Shown: piece after piece, positions 47,545-59,954 of the stretch
How positions within the stretch are numbered: the first letter of the stretch is position 1
Layout of the letters: each line of letters begins with the position of its first letter
NCBI RefSeq assembly: GCF_043290135.1
Contig: NC_134700.1
Coordinates: 163,022,053 to 163,086,052 of the forward strand
Source of the DNA: Rhipicephalus microplus
Lineage: Eukaryota; Arthropoda; Arachnida; Ixodida; Ixodidae
Direction of reading: 5' to 3'
Length of the DNA: 64,000 nucleotides
Notes under the pieces: model-generated
What the model saw: only the letters and a program-made list of their open reading frames with translations
Database searches by the model: none
Told to the model about the DNA's origin: nothing
Program-made: the position numbers and the translations under genes

Positions 47545-47646
47545 CAAGCACAGGACCGGGTTAACTGGCGGAACATGGGAGAGGCCTTTGTCCTGCAGTG
47601 GACGTAGACAGGCTGATGATGATGATGATGATGAAATGAAACTTTT

Positions 47647-48399
47647 ATCAAAAAAGTGAATGGCTAATATTAATAAACTATGCGTTCTAACCCATCCTCA
47701 AACCAGTACTTTAGCGAATAAAAATGTTAATATTGAAGTTACGCCATAGAAAAACTCACGTGATGACTTCAACGGATCGCTTGAATTTAATGGGGTGCTA
47801 CTACTTTTTACCTTGGCTAAGAACGGTTAAGTAGCACGCGCTAATTTGTATGCATCAACTGGGTAACTGTGCTATTGTCACATCACCGCACTGGCACCAA
47901 ACTTCACAGGACACCTAAGATAAAATGGGACATTGTTTGCACGTGCGCACATATGCGTGGATCGTCACCCCAGCAAGGACGTAATAGCCTCGTTCTCACC
48001 GCTGATCAACGCGTATCGGATCGACGGCACTGAGCGCAGACAAAAGTTATTAAATGTACTCAGTTCACGTGAGATAAATGGTCAGTGACGTGGTCTCTGG
48101 CGTGCCTCAAGGATAGCTTGCCATTCATTACCTTCGGGCATGGAAGTGCATGACGCCGGTTTTCACGGCGCTTTTGTGCAGATTGCCACGTGGCGCATGT
48201 GTTTTTCCACGAATAAGACCAGTGGATTCAGCAAGCGAGTTTAGATTCGTGCTTAGCGTTCACGTTACAGAAAGCAAAGGCGTAAAAGACGACAATGAAT
48301 GGACAAACTGTCAACAGGCAGGGTGCACTGCAACATTTCTCGTTCACTCCGCTTCGATCTGATAATGTCACATCGAGTTTATGTGAACGCGCTTATTAC
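47647..48399. other. Receptor intron 3, residual sequence
   Basis: Intronic sequence between exon 3 and the RTE. No further exon-like segment recognised. Confidence 0.6.
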
Positions 48400-48510
48400 C
48401 CGAGACGTTAACGTTGCCAGGCAGCAGTGTCGGACATGGTGCCTTAGCCGTCATTCCACGCGGCGTTGGTGGCCAACACTGCAATCCGTCAAACCTCCAG
48501 TCACATCCAG
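48400..48510 (-). CDS. Receptor exon 3: HRM1 Cys-2 to Cys-4
   Basis: 111 bp, phase 1 in and 1 out. Acceptor cctttgtcccgtatgcag, donor gtaata (weaker than the others). Codons 57-93 read AGCDWRFDGLQCWPPTPRG then MTAKAPCPTLLPGN. The pattern C-x3-(F/W)DG-x2-CW-x2-TP-x-G...PCP is the diagnostic core of the hormone-receptor domain. Cys59, 68 and 82; Phe63 occupies the place of the TAG in HRM2. Confidence 0.88.
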
Positions 48511-49097
48511 CTGCATACGGGACAAAGGAAAAGTTTAATCAAACTTGAGTGGCGATTTCTTACCAGATAACTTCAAAAGAAAGTTGTATGTATACTGGTG
48601 TGAAAATGAAAGTACTTTTGTACGCATAAACAAAAAGCAGGCTTCAGCATGTCTACTCTCTCCGAGTATTTCTAAATATATTGAAACACTGTCGCAGTAT
48701 AAACTTTTTAACCATATACTTTTTTTCATCTCAGGCCGGGGCCACTAGGTGTCGCGTGCATTTTAGGTACATGAATTGGACACTTTCAATATGTAGAGGC
48801 TCCTTTTTGTAGAGTAGGACTTGGGCTTGGGTTCGTTCAACCACACCTTGCTAAACTGGGGGTTCGTTTTTATTGTCTTGCATTACACACGCTCATGTCT
48901 GCTTATTCTTAGGCTCAAACTCCCATAAATCGCACAGTGAGACGTGAGAAATGTAGCGTGCTCCACCGGGTATACTATCGTTGCCACTGTAAATTCCTCG
49001 CACCAAACTCTGAAAATCTCACCACCTGTCGTTTAATTAGCGATTAGCGGTCTAATCAGACCAGCGTGATGCAAGCAATTAGCAATGAGTCAATCAC

Positions 49098-49233
49098 CAG
49101 TGTCAATGTCTCCGGCCTCGAAAAACGCCCGCTGTTCACATTCGCGCAATGCCTTCAGCTTGGCGAACACCCGTTCGGTGCGGGAACCGAATACACTGAG
49201 GCAACCCCAGGGCAGCAGGCAGGTGGATAGTAT
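49098..49233 (-). CDS. Receptor exon 2: signal-peptide core and HRM1 Cys-1
   Basis: 136 bp, phase 0 in and 1 out. Acceptor tctcctttcacacag, donor gtgattg. Codons 12-56: hydrophobic ILSTCLLPWGCLSVFG, then a helix-like FAKLKALRECEQRAFFEAG with the first HRM cysteine (Cys43). An amphipathic helix with the first Cys is how class B extracellular domains begin. Confidence 0.8.
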
Positions 49234-50201
49234 CTGTGTGAAAGGAGAGAAACCGTCGAATATGATGTACAAGGTGACGGGAATGCGGGTGACTGAGATG
49301 AAACGGACAGAGTAGAAAAAAAAATGCCTGTTGCTCTGTTTAGGGCTGTCCTCATTGAATGACTTATACGGGGTGTTCCAGATATGACGTAGCTTATAAT
49401 TTGAAAAAAAAAAGACGAACGTCGTTACGTGGAACACACCAAGTGCAGGCTGTACTCTGTAGGTACCTGTAATTTCTGACTAGTGTGACTTAATAATTAG
49501 TGCTGATTATATTTTTAACTTTACAAATGTTCCCCAATTCATGAAAATGTCAATGAGACAAAACGTTGACATTTTCAAACCACATCGAACTGGGCTGTTT
49601 GCCACTATGTACCGAACCCGTGCAAGTTCTTTTAGGGGGGGGGGGCGAAATGGGGTTTGATGAAAACAGCCCATGTATCCTGAAAAACGACAGGTGACTA
49701 TACTCACAAGGAAACAGGGCCTTCAGGCAGGAGAACAGTGAGGTAGAAAGTAAAGGCTATACGCTCCCACCTTTTGCGGGTGCGAGCGTATTCATGTGCT
49801 ACTTTTCATACTTTGCGTGCTTTCTTTATCAGCCGGAACAAAATGTGCATGTCAATAGTACGTTGCTAAAAATAGCGCAATTAGAAGACAATTAAGCATA
49901 CCTTCACATGTCTCATTGACACTTTAACGATTAGGTGAGCACCTATTCATCGACTTAGAAACACAATAATTACTAGTTGACCAAGGCGCATTGCAAAACA
50001 ATAATTTTCATTAATATGAATTACATGTCGCGTTTTTTTTTCGAAATCTAGAAGTACCTAGGGGCTCTTCCTAAAAGGGACTCGAATTTATCCCTTGGAC
50101 CACACTCCTCGTCCAAACGAAGTAACACCTTGGCTCATTATTTCTATACCTACTTCCGTAGTGACGAAATTAATATTATTCTTATTACGATTATTATTTT
50201 A

Positions 50202-50299
<98 letters not shown>
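50202..50299 (+). repeat. (ATT)n microsatellite
   Basis: About 98 bp of near-perfect ATT/TTA repeat in receptor intron 1. The poly-Ile and poly-Asn open frames across it are artefacts. Confidence 0.98.
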
Positions 50300-50544
50300 G
50301 ACTGCGCGTATAGTTTAACGCTCCAAAAATATTCACATGTATGCTGCCACAGAACAGCTTGTCCGGAAAGCTGCAGACAAGCATTTTATTTCCCTTATCT
50401 TTTTAGATCTTTGGACACATTTTTTAAAATACCCAGTATATATTTCAAGTCAGGATTCTCCAAACAGAGTAGAAGACAGACAGACAGGCATGCCGCTATC
50501 TGGGCTCTGTGGGTCGATAGTCATTTTATTGTGATCATTTATTT

Positions 50545-51290
50545 ATATGGACACTTTCAACTGGATTTTGCCGCAGGCGTCAGCGTCAGTGTCGCCGTCA
50601 TTACGTGTATACGTAACTATATGCATAAAAACGCAAGAAAGAAAAACAATTCAGAAAAAACACCGGAGCGTGGAACCGAACGTGGCACCTCTGAATTGTG
50701 AGTGCGAGGCGTTAACCACTGAGCCACGAGAGAGCACCTCATCCAACATTCAAACAGCAAGCTATTTATATCTACCGCTTAGCGCTGGTGACGGGCATTT
50801 CAGGGGGAACTATCGTGTTTTCAGCATTACAAGCAAGATGGCGCAATGAGCGCGCGTCGCCACATCGTCACGAAGCGCGCTCTCATCTCCCGCGCGTACT
50901 TTGCCCCGCGGAGATGATGCAAGGTGGGCGCTAACGCGCGCGCCATTATCTCGCGGTGGGGAGGATCGTGCGTCTTAGGTGGCCTTGGGCTTTCACCGGG
51001 ACGAATCTGTCGTAGTTACGGGGCTCGCAAAGGTCACTGAAATTGTTACACAGTCTCCGTTTGCGAAATAAGGCGTGCTTTTCAGACACAGCGAAGTAAC
51101 AACTGAGACGGTTATTTTCGTTCATCTGTACCTGTGAATACGTTTCGTACGTCATTTGTGCGTGAGGAACGCAAAGCACGTTTCGATCTGCTTGCCATTC
51201 TGCACGTGACCTTCCAATTTGTTGCTATCGTGTTCATCGCTTCTCCTTTGAGGCAAAGCTGGGACTTCTTTATTAGTATAACAATACCTT
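50545..51290 (-). repeat. Repeat with tRNA-like head, copy 2 (no internal insertions)
   Basis: A-box-like tggctcagtgg (50716-50726, minus) and B-box-like gttcggttcc (50672-50681), 45 bp apart as in a tRNA. The flanking body matches 7255-7433 and 8235-9130 of copy 1. Lies in receptor intron 1 in the gene's orientation. It shows the empty state of both insertion sites of copy 1. Confidence 0.8.
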
Positions 51291-54200
51291 CAAGAGCACT
51301 GTTGATGTTGATAATGTTCGCGAGCACTGTTTTTATCACGTCATAGAACAACTTCTTCTCATTCTGTGCCAGTTACGCAGTCCACATAAAAAAACAGAAA
51401 ATACGGTAAATGGACAGGACGCAGCGCCCCGAATAGAAGACACTCTTTCTAGAACCGATAAAGTAGAGCGAAATGAAAGCAAAGCAATACGATAGGGCAA
51501 TACGAAGGGCAATACGAAAAGGGTACACAATGTTGTTTCTTGCAAAGCTCCGTACATCTCGCGAACTCGCCAGAAAGAGTCGCCTCGAAGCCGGGAACGT
51601 GAGCGGTGCGCGAATGTTTTACTGACAACAAAACTCAATCTGGAAAATGTCGTGTTTTGTGAAGGCATCATCCCTTTCGTTTATACACTTCCAACATCTC
51701 AAGAGAAAAAAGGCATGCACGTAACAAACAAAGAATGGACAGATGAAAACTTGTGAGCGATGGCTTTAAGGTGTAACTGAAAGTGAGATCGCTTCCATAG
51801 TGCAAGACGTTCGCAACTGCTGCGTTGAACCTTCCAGGACCCTCGGCAGCTTCACACGCACAGGTACTCTACTATCTGAACTATCGAGGCAACATGCTCT
51901 TTTATTCTAAGCTGTCTTTGCCTTGGAGTTGATAGTTGGACGAAATCCCGTGTAGTCATAAGCGGACATGCAGACAATTAGAACACGACTCTGACCTCAA
52001 TTAACAGCAAACAAAAGCAAAATGTTACGGCCGCCGCACGGAGACGGAAACGACTTGCATTAACTTGGTTTTATTGTGGTCAGTAAATTGTTTTATTTGT
52101 ATTCATGTAGTCAGCTTACCTCCACAGTATTGGGATGAACTTCGGTCCGTTCTTTTTTGTAAGCGTATTGCAACCGTGCGTGTTAGTAGTCAGGGCCAAG
52201 TTTATTCTTCTCTTCGACAGTTAAAGTCATTGTAGACTGGTTTATAAGGTTTATTATCAGCGCGTTGTGGGTACTAATACCACCGATAGCAATTTGAGGA
52301 CCGCACACGATGTAAAACATGAGGGGGACCACACACGATGTAAATGAGTTTCTCTACCGCGACACTACTTCGAAGCGTTGTTTCCCTAGAACATGGCGCC
52401 AGTTTAGATGTGTGCCAAGGATATTGAAACTATAAAAGGAATGGAGAAGAGGTTCTTTTTCGTATTCGCTAAGAGATTTGTATAACTGCTAGCGGCACTC
52501 TGCTGTTCAGACAGGCCGAAAAAATTTCACACGTGTAGTGTAATGAGCGACAAGGACGTACAATCAAAGATCCGAGACCTGTAAAAATGTTTACACGACA
52601 CAATTAATGTCACTTAGATCCTGATGTGGTGAGGTTCACACAGTCCAAGCGTTTGACCTTGGTTCAAGAGTTTGGCCGTTCTAGTGGTCACTACGCTTGT
52701 CGATAAATTTGGTGGTTGACAGGGCCACGACCCGTGTTGTTATGAAGCGGTACTCGATGTAGCCTAACATCTTCTCTCCACAAAAGCATTTGTGTATATT
52801 TTGGATGATTTATATTTTTATTGTGTCCTGTTCCCGTATGGTGATTGTTCTGGACCCCAATAACTGCTGCTATCTATTTACCTGCTGTGAACCGGGTTAG
52901 GGAATGACGTCTTCATGATGGCGGAACAGTCTACGAGGCAACGAACTCTCTTCTTACCGCGAACTATTTCTTGCTTCGGGCGCATGCCATCAAATGTTAC
53001 CGTGAGCAAACCTATATGATTCTCATCTGAGTTTGGCTTTACTTGTTAACTCCCACTACAAAATATACCTGTCTGCACTGCTGCTACACGACTGTGCTCT
53101 AAATCATCTACACTGTCGAAAGTGACATCTGGTCCACCTCAGGGCTTAGAAGTTTTTCTACCACTTCTAGAAGCAAACTTCATGATTTCGAAGGCAGCGA
53201 CAATTACACCAGCTGCTGCTTGAATTCATGGCTGCAATGCGCCGTTGCCTGATTTCGACTCCCGCCTTCAAATTTCTTGCCGAGAACTTTAAAGCAGTCC
53301 GTTAATTCTTGAACATTCGTTTTCTTTGATTAGCTCCCCTTAGAAACCGATAAATTATCTTGTTTTCCTTATTTAAAACTAAAACACGAATTGTGTAATA
53401 GTAACCTTCTGTCGACTCCTCTTCCCAGAAAATGTTCAGCGAATGCTCAGCAAGATCAATCCACTTTCTTTCCCTTACGAACTGTATTCTCTCGATGGAA
53501 ATCGACAAGATCCTGAAGAGATTCAACTGTCCCACGCATAACAAATGTGTAGCGAACCCTGCGTTCTGAAACCCGGAAACTGTAATAACAGTGACGGGAC
53601 CGTTACGATGCTTAAAAAGCCGTAAAAGGGGCCCAGTCGACGGGGAATGGAAGGGCACAAGATATGAAAACGCAATGCAAAAAGTAAATGCAGAAGAAAC
53701 GCGTGTTTGAGAGAACGAACTTTATGGCAAGGCAGTATACAGCGGATCGAAGCAGCAAACGCAGCATCCATGGCCAATCGGCCTAATGCTTCCCGGCTTT
53801 GGAAGATGACGAAACCCGGAATGGATGCCATGTACAGAGCACAACAAGCCTAAATAGGAAATAAACTGTACAAAAATAGAAAAAAGGTTTTAGTATGTTC
53901 AAGGAAAACAGACGTTTCGAAAGGGTGGTAACGAAAGTGTGAGGGTTCCCTGTGGTCAAAAGATTGTATACAGGGAGTATAGGTATATCGAGGAAATGCG
54001 AAAACCTGGCTGCGCTTCTTTATGATATTTTCGTAGGAATGCTAGAATATAGATAAAATTCCTCTCCGATTATATATACGAAGGATGATAGCGTCCGCGC
54101 TGCTAAAAAATTGCTGCATATTTTATGATTTCGAGACTACGAAGATGTAAAAGTTTGAGCAGAGAACTCCCACTGAGGTGCCAGCGAGCCTGGTGCAGAA

Positions 54201-55400
54201 GCACTCCTTCTCCGGTTCTTTACAGGCTTGCGACGACAAAAGCTTTCATTTCGTACGTTTCTCAGGAAAGGTTGACAAGATGCAGCAAACTGTAAGAAAT
54301 TTTTGGAACATAATGCTGAAAAATGCGCAAGCAGGCAGCGCGCGAATTTCGGCTCCTGTAGGGATTGTCCAGTTTCCTTCACGCCGACCGATCTCATAGG
54401 CTGCGAAAGAAAAATCCCTTGTGGATAAAAGTTTGTCAAAGGTAGTCCCTGTAGTGAGCATTGGTGTGATTGACGTTTTAAATACTTCAGGTGAAAGCAA
54501 AGATGAAAAAACCAAAAGGAAGTAATGTATATGGTTGCAGTGTTTGATATCTTCGTACCATCAATAAGTAAATATATTTTTTTATAACTCGAAGGATATA
54601 TTATCAGGGTCTTTACATGCCACATTCACAATAACAGACGCGTCGTAGTCGAAAGCTGCCCTAGTTTTGACCACCTGATAATATTTATTGTGCACTGTCT
54701 TCGCACAATAAACAAAGCTCTAGAAATATCGGAAACATCTTATCTTAAGGTTAAATATTGTTACATGCGTCTATGTGGCTGGGCACGTATACGCATGTAT
54801 ACGTGCCTAGAATTCAAAGAATGTGCAGCGTGTCAGAAGATTCCGGAGGGCAGTTCAACTAAACTTCTGGCAGCTTCGGACGCAAGGTGAAAAAGAAAAA
54901 CAGCTGGGCAAGAGAAACCGAGGCCACTTAAGCGAGGACAAGCTGATAGTCAATCCCCAAGCACTCGCCTGGAATACTGACATGAACCAACCGGTCCCTC
55001 TTCAGACGCATGCACATTATTATAGTGGTGAATGGCGTGATAAGCTTTCTGGCTTATTGTGGAATGCGCAATGTAGCGTAAAGAAAAGTTTTACACCATA
55101 GTTGTAGGTGGTCAATTTTCAGAACTTCAAGAATCAAATTTATGAAGTTACTGTTTTACTTGAAATGGTGGAAGAACAAATCGCCATGGCTACTGAGTCA
55201 CGGTTTGATAACACAGTATAATATGTGGAACAATTTTACCTGACTTCACTGTGCATCATAAATATAAGGAGAGGTGCGCCGGACGTGTGTTTCTTTTATT
55301 TTAAGGGCCCTTACCAGTGAAGGTGTTTTAGATAATAAAACTGAATTATGATGGTGCCACTTCGTAATATCACCAGGGTTTCAGCATATTGTTTTTGAAT
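51291..55400. other. Receptor intron 1, mostly unassigned
   Basis: About 4.1 kb of intron. The frames at 53523-53831 and 54137-54625 (minus, up to 162 codons) lack motifs I recognise. They may be relics of mobile elements, since intron 1 is repeat-rich. No additional HRM-like exon was seen on the minus strand, though I cannot exclude a diverged one. Confidence 0.5.
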
Positions 55401-55429
55401 CAATTTACCACCCACTTAACCACAGGAAT

Positions 55430-55990
55430 AAACCAATAATTGAACTTTTCAGCATGCTGTCGCATATGCCCGACTGCGTAATTCTAGGAGGAGGCTTCAA
55501 TCTGCCCAGCATGAAATGGGATATCGACAGCGTAGCCCCAGAGAAAACTCAAACTTGCTCTACCTTTTCAGAACTAATGAGCATCTGTGGCTTACAGCAA
55601 TGTGTGAACGAACCAACACGCTTTAACGCTATCCTGTGTCTTTTACTAAGCGATGATCAAAATGTTATTATCTGCACAAATGAATGTCCAGGCATTAGTG
55701 ACCCCGGCTTTGTTGGTGCAAAGTGAAACGTTTCCAGAAGACATGCACGTAAACAACCACTTGATAGTGTTTTCATATACAATATAGATGACTTTGATTC
55801 CGTTTTCAAGGAGTTGTTTTTGTTCTTTCCCACTTTTTGATGCATATCACGGATGTTTTTGAGGTACAGCAAGAAGCAAAAACCGGAGATGCACAAAAAC
55901 TCTGAGATGCACGAAATGGTCAGAAAAGCAGCTAATGCCACAAAATAAAAACTTCTTCAAAACAAGCGATCGCTAAATAAAGCAAAGCTC
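55430..55990 (+). pseudogene. LINE endonuclease-domain remnant
   Basis: MLSHMPDCVILGGGFNLPSM and KWDIDS match the GDFN(L/A)xxxxW block of non-LTR endonucleases with Asp changed to Gly. They are followed by LMSICGLQQCVNEPTRFN, the next conserved block, and ISDP in place of (I/L)SDH. Frame breaks follow. CR1/L2 or Jockey type; antisense to the receptor gene in intron 1. Confidence 0.75.
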
Positions 55991-56751
55991 AAAAGTACAA
56001 ACAAGCTGCTTCAAGGTAAAACTAAAATTGGCAAAAGATTTCTTCGAAACGATGAAAATAGACCTGAAGCGTGAGCCAAAATTCTTTTGAAGGTACGTCA
56101 AGATCAACAGAAAAAATGGCATAGTTATCCCTGGCCTCTTAACTACGAAGAAAACTACTATGTATATTCACGGATGTTCTTTTCGGTAACCTTAACTCAA
56201 CTTGATCACCAGCCACTTTGCGAGCAATTTAAAAGGTCATGACCTTCTCACTGGTAATCGAGAAGCGGTGAAAAAACTTTCAAGTTTCTCCAATCAGCCG
56301 GCCTCATCAAACAACCATGCAGGATCCCTGCGTGTGTGAGTATTTGCTTTTTCTTCGCTTTAGCATTTTGTCATTATTTTTCTTCTTACCTTTCTGTGTT
56401 ATCATACCCCATGCACATTGCAAGATACAAAACTAGATATTCACTTTTCGGTTAACTTTCTGTTACACGTTCAAACTTTATCTTTCTCTTTCCCTCTTTT
56501 TGTCTCCGTTTTTTTTTCTCAATATATGAAAGCTGCCATGAATGAATGACTATTCAGCGAAGCACAGCATCAGGCAAATTCAGTGGTGAAGGCCAATGAA
56601 GAGAGAAAGAAATCACTGAGCAAGCTTGCTATCGTTCACATCCCTAATGAACATTACCATAACTTCTACGGTAAACCACGTTAGCGGAGAAACTGGGATT
56701 GCCTGCACGCATAGACTGGCAGTGTTGTCAGTCTTGTGATTTGACGTAGCT

Positions 56752-56815
56752 TCGCAATATCCTACTAGCATATCACAATATCCTACTACTATTTCACAAT
56801 ATCCTACTGGTTTCT
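56752..56815 (+). repeat. Short tandem repeat (about 19-21 bp, three copies)
   Basis: Three copies of a unit with (c)aatatcctact, the last ending at aatatcctactggtttc. About 110 bp downstream (in gene sense) of receptor exon 1. Confidence 0.8.
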
Positions 56816-56925
56816 CGATTAGCAGCCAAAGTACACAATATATGAATACTCGGCAAGGTCTTGAAATTAAAGCATGTGAAATTGCTAAGGTATAGAGAAA
56901 GAAACCAGCACAACATATTTCTTAC

Positions 56926-56981
56926 CAATGTGACAGAAGCCCGACGCTCCCTGGTCATTACGAAGGACTGCGTTGACGAAC
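56926..56981 (-). CDS. Receptor exon 1: start codon and signal-peptide n-region
   Basis: Acceptor gtttggcttttgcag at 56982, donor gtaagaaat. ATG at 56956-56958 gives MTRERRASVTL (codons 1-11), ending phase 0. Joined to exon 2 it makes a typical signal peptide: basic start, then a hydrophobic core LILSTCLLPWGCLSVFG. The bases before the ATG are probably 5' UTR, but no in-frame stop separates them, so an upstream start is possible. Confidence 0.7.
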
Positions 56982-59950
56982 CTGCAAAAGCCAAACGACC
57001 ACGAATTCAGAAAACATCGTCATCAAGTTAGCCTCGTGCCATCATGGATTCCATAGCAGTACGAGAACGGAAGAGCTTATGCTATGCTATGGATAGATAT
57101 ACAGCAGTGCTTGACGCTAATCGTGGAGAGCCTAGCCTCATTTAGAGTATGGCTTGCTACGCCAGGAGTCGAGTGCTGATTAAGGTATGTACAATGACCA
57201 CATACATGTACAATATATTCACATACACAGCCGAGTATTATCTTATGTTCCGTTCACTTGAGTACTTCTTAGAAGAAAGCAGCGTTTTCTGGTTGCGTAT
57301 TGCACAGACTGTGCTTCGCCAAGAACCGAGGAACTCCAAGCTCAAGCCGCGTGTCAAATGTTGTGCCATTTTTATTATCAACCCCTCATAACCGACAATA
57401 AAAATAATCCCACAAGGTGTCTTTTATGTATTTCTGATTGTTAGAAGTTGTGCGCATCGAGTCAGACTGTTCAGTCTTGTACCTGAAGTAGTTTACGCAA
57501 CGTAGAGCCTGATATACTGAACGTACAGCTCATCTTGCGGCATTAATCCTTGTCACTCATAAAAGCTACAAGGTAAGTCTAGTTTTGTGGCGATGCGTGC
57601 TGGATACTTGAGGGTATGATGACGGTATACAGAATACTAATGTACGATTTGTAATTACTGGTAACGTGTGCTTAGCAGCCAGCACTATCTACAAAGCAAA
57701 ATAAGCATACGTGATTTATTTGAGGTATTAATGGAAACATCCATTTTCTCATCTAACTTCATATATACAAAAATATATACAAATATGCCCATAGTTATTT
57801 AAGAGTGCTTGACCACTAGTGCTCTGTTCGCTAATACGGCCGCGCTGTAAAACTGTGAACACCACTGACGACTAGAAGTACGTGTATACTTTGCTCTATT
57901 CGCTATGCCAATACCGTTTTTACCACCATGTATCATACCTTAAGATCAAAACACATCCTGTGCAATTGTGAGTTGTTCTTGTTTATTTATTATTTTCTTT
58001 TTGACATTCTACGCTATTAGCGTATAATTTCCCCTGTCAGTCCACTTCCTCTATAGCACTTTAAGGGCTACACCATGAAATATATGTAAGATACATTAGC
58101 GTTGTGTTCAGACATGTGCCACTTGTATTCTGCGGAAGTAGGTATTTTTCCAATTCGACTGCGTCGCGAAGCATCATAAAAGCTGCAGCACTGTACCAGT
58201 GAGATCTTAACTTTTTCACAATAGAATCAGTAGGTGCACACACTCCTTCAATGGGTTTCTTTCCCGCGACTGTTGCGAACAATAGCTAAAGCAAGCCCCC
58301 TTTGATATTTTTGAACATCACTGCATTATTTCGCCGTAATGGATGTTATCGTAATGTTCTCGATGGTAAAATCAATACACCATGAAGGGTGTGAAGTATA
58401 TCTCGAAAGAAAAAAAAAATCTAAAGAAAGGCAGTTTTCATGGTGTGTCCACCATTTTATTTTTGTTCACCAATGTCTCACCCGTTTTTCCGGGCAAGAA
58501 ATACATTGTGTCGTAACGGCTTCGGATGGCGCTCCTGAGATCACCCTTCGCGTCTTGCTGTCGACAGCGTCTTCTTTGCGACCACCTGCTTCTTATATAT
58601 CTTGCTTATACTCTCGTATGAGGGGAATCGCCACTGAGCTTGAAGCGCCCTGAAGGATCTCCAAGGTCAACAATATTTGGCATTGCGGTAATTGTAACTC
58701 ATCGCTTCTGTATGATTTCTTCAGATATGGGGTTAATTTCTAGGAGCTAAGGATCGTTTTCACAATTTAGGCACCGTTAACAGGTGCCTACGGGCAAGTC
58801 TACGCGTGCGCTACTGCGTTTCGCCCCGCCGTACTGCGGCTGCTGTGGTTCGGCACCAGACATGTGACCTAAAGATTGACAGCACTGCGTTTTGACTACC
58901 TCAATAGAGTGAAATATCGCGTTACGCGACTTTATAGGAAGTGCATGCAATTCCCTTGATGTCCTTCATTACTTAACGGTATGACAAATATGTTTTGGTG
59001 CGAATTGATATCGGCACAATATAACCACAGCTCCTCGTAGTAAAGCGTGAACGTGAGTGGTGACTGGATGAGGAGGAAGAGGAAGAGAGCGAAGTGAGTT
59101 GACGGAAATGAAATGTGGCTGAGCGTGATTCTTGTTTTGTTTTTACTGCAGATGCTACACGGCTCAGTAAAGGAATCGTACCGATTACGCGAAGGAGCAC
59201 TAGATGCACACGGTACAGAATCGCTAGTTGAGAATGAGCCTAACTGCTTGTTTGTAAAAACATGGCGACCACGACGTATTTCAGGGTACCGAATCAAATC
59301 AGACGTTGAAAATATATGAAATATGACACTTTTTGAGCTTTGTGGCTCATAGAGATAACTGTCTCGTCGGGTGGCAGTTCGGACGCCTTATAAAAGTGGA
59401 CAAATTACGAGCGTTGCCGAAAGCACTTGTGTTGTGTTCCGTCTTTCTCAGACTCTTTAATTTGGAGCTGTTTTGCCTTTCCCAGCTATGAAAGTAATAC
59501 CTAGAGTTGAAGGCGCAACTGTAAAATTATGACAGAAGTACTGCCTTGGTTACGAAAAGTTTATTAAATAGAAAGTATGTGCGAATGTGTGAGCAACAGG
59601 AAACAAAAAAATTCAGACGCCAGCGCACAAGCGTACGTGGTGAATTTTCAGTGCAGTACTCAAATAACACCACAGTTCAAGCAGTACATCAGATGGGTAT
59701 GTCCAGCAGCAAAAGCTGAAAAGACGTAATTTCTTTTTTGGCAAAGCCTGCGATTTGGCAAAGCCTGCTACCCGACAGCTTCTTGCTTGTCAAAAATTCG
59801 CAGTGAGCGCTGCACTTGCGTTGTGTAGACGTTTTTCAGCGCCAGAACCTGACGGCATCACCTACCACGCTGTGTGTGAGCTCGGAGATCAAGCTCGTAA
59901 GACACTATAGCTGCTATACAATGACTAATGACGAACTGGCATACGGCCCC
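56982..59950. other. Upstream region of recognised receptor exon 1
   Basis: No further receptor exon, promoter motif or repeat match identified. Since exon 1 has a good acceptor before it, a 5' non-coding exon and the promoter should lie here or beyond the window. The 121-codon frame at 58932-59297 (minus) has no recognisable motif. Confidence 0.5.
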
Positions 59951-59954
59951 AAAT

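Larger units (their letters stand above)
44549..47633 (+). mobile_element. Full-length RTE/BovB-type LINE in receptor intron
   Basis: 3085 bp flanked by perfect 13-bp target duplications aaatgaaactttt (44536-44548 and 47634-47646). Order: short leader, AP endonuclease, RT, C-terminal domain, short 3' UTR (gcagtggacgtagacaggc), (TGA)n tail. No poly(A), as is normal for RTE. Inserted in the intron between receptor exons 3 and 4, antisense to the gene. Coding frames are slightly broken (see parts), so it moved recently but is probably dead now. Confidence 0.96.
31136..56981 (-). other. Class B GPCR gene, DH31/calcitonin-receptor-like, two HRM domains (gene span)
   Basis: Sixteen coding exons on the minus strand, all with GT donors and AG acceptors and mutually consistent phases. 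They encode a signal peptide (residues about 1-27), HRM1 (Cys 43, 59, 68, 82, 100, 116), HRM2 (Cys 164, 183, 192, 206, 223, 245), seven membrane helices (about 256-508) and a short tail. Receptors of this family sit in the plasma membrane, bind peptide hormones through the HRM and signal through Gs. Motifs such as CWDDTP, WSNYTAC, WMFCEGLYL, LIGWG, NIVRVLVTKLR, TPFRP and GLCVALLFCFFNGE fit DH31/calcitonin receptors best, PDF receptor next. Odd: two HRMs instead of one, and an in-frame TAG at codon 187 in HRM2. Class assignment is very secure; subfamily is inferred from memory. Confidence 0.93.

Noticed and set aside
49370..49440. Possible DNA-transposon terminus (tatacggggtgttccagat and ttacgtggaacacacc)
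   Set aside because: Only one short end-like block; no second end or target duplication found.
50130..50384. Poly-Ile (plus) and poly-Asn (minus) open frames
   Set aside because: Translation of the (ATT)n microsatellite.
54137..54625. 162-codon minus-strand frame in receptor intron 1
   Set aside because: No recognised domain, and the opposite strand is open too (54178-54399); probably a relic repeat or chance.
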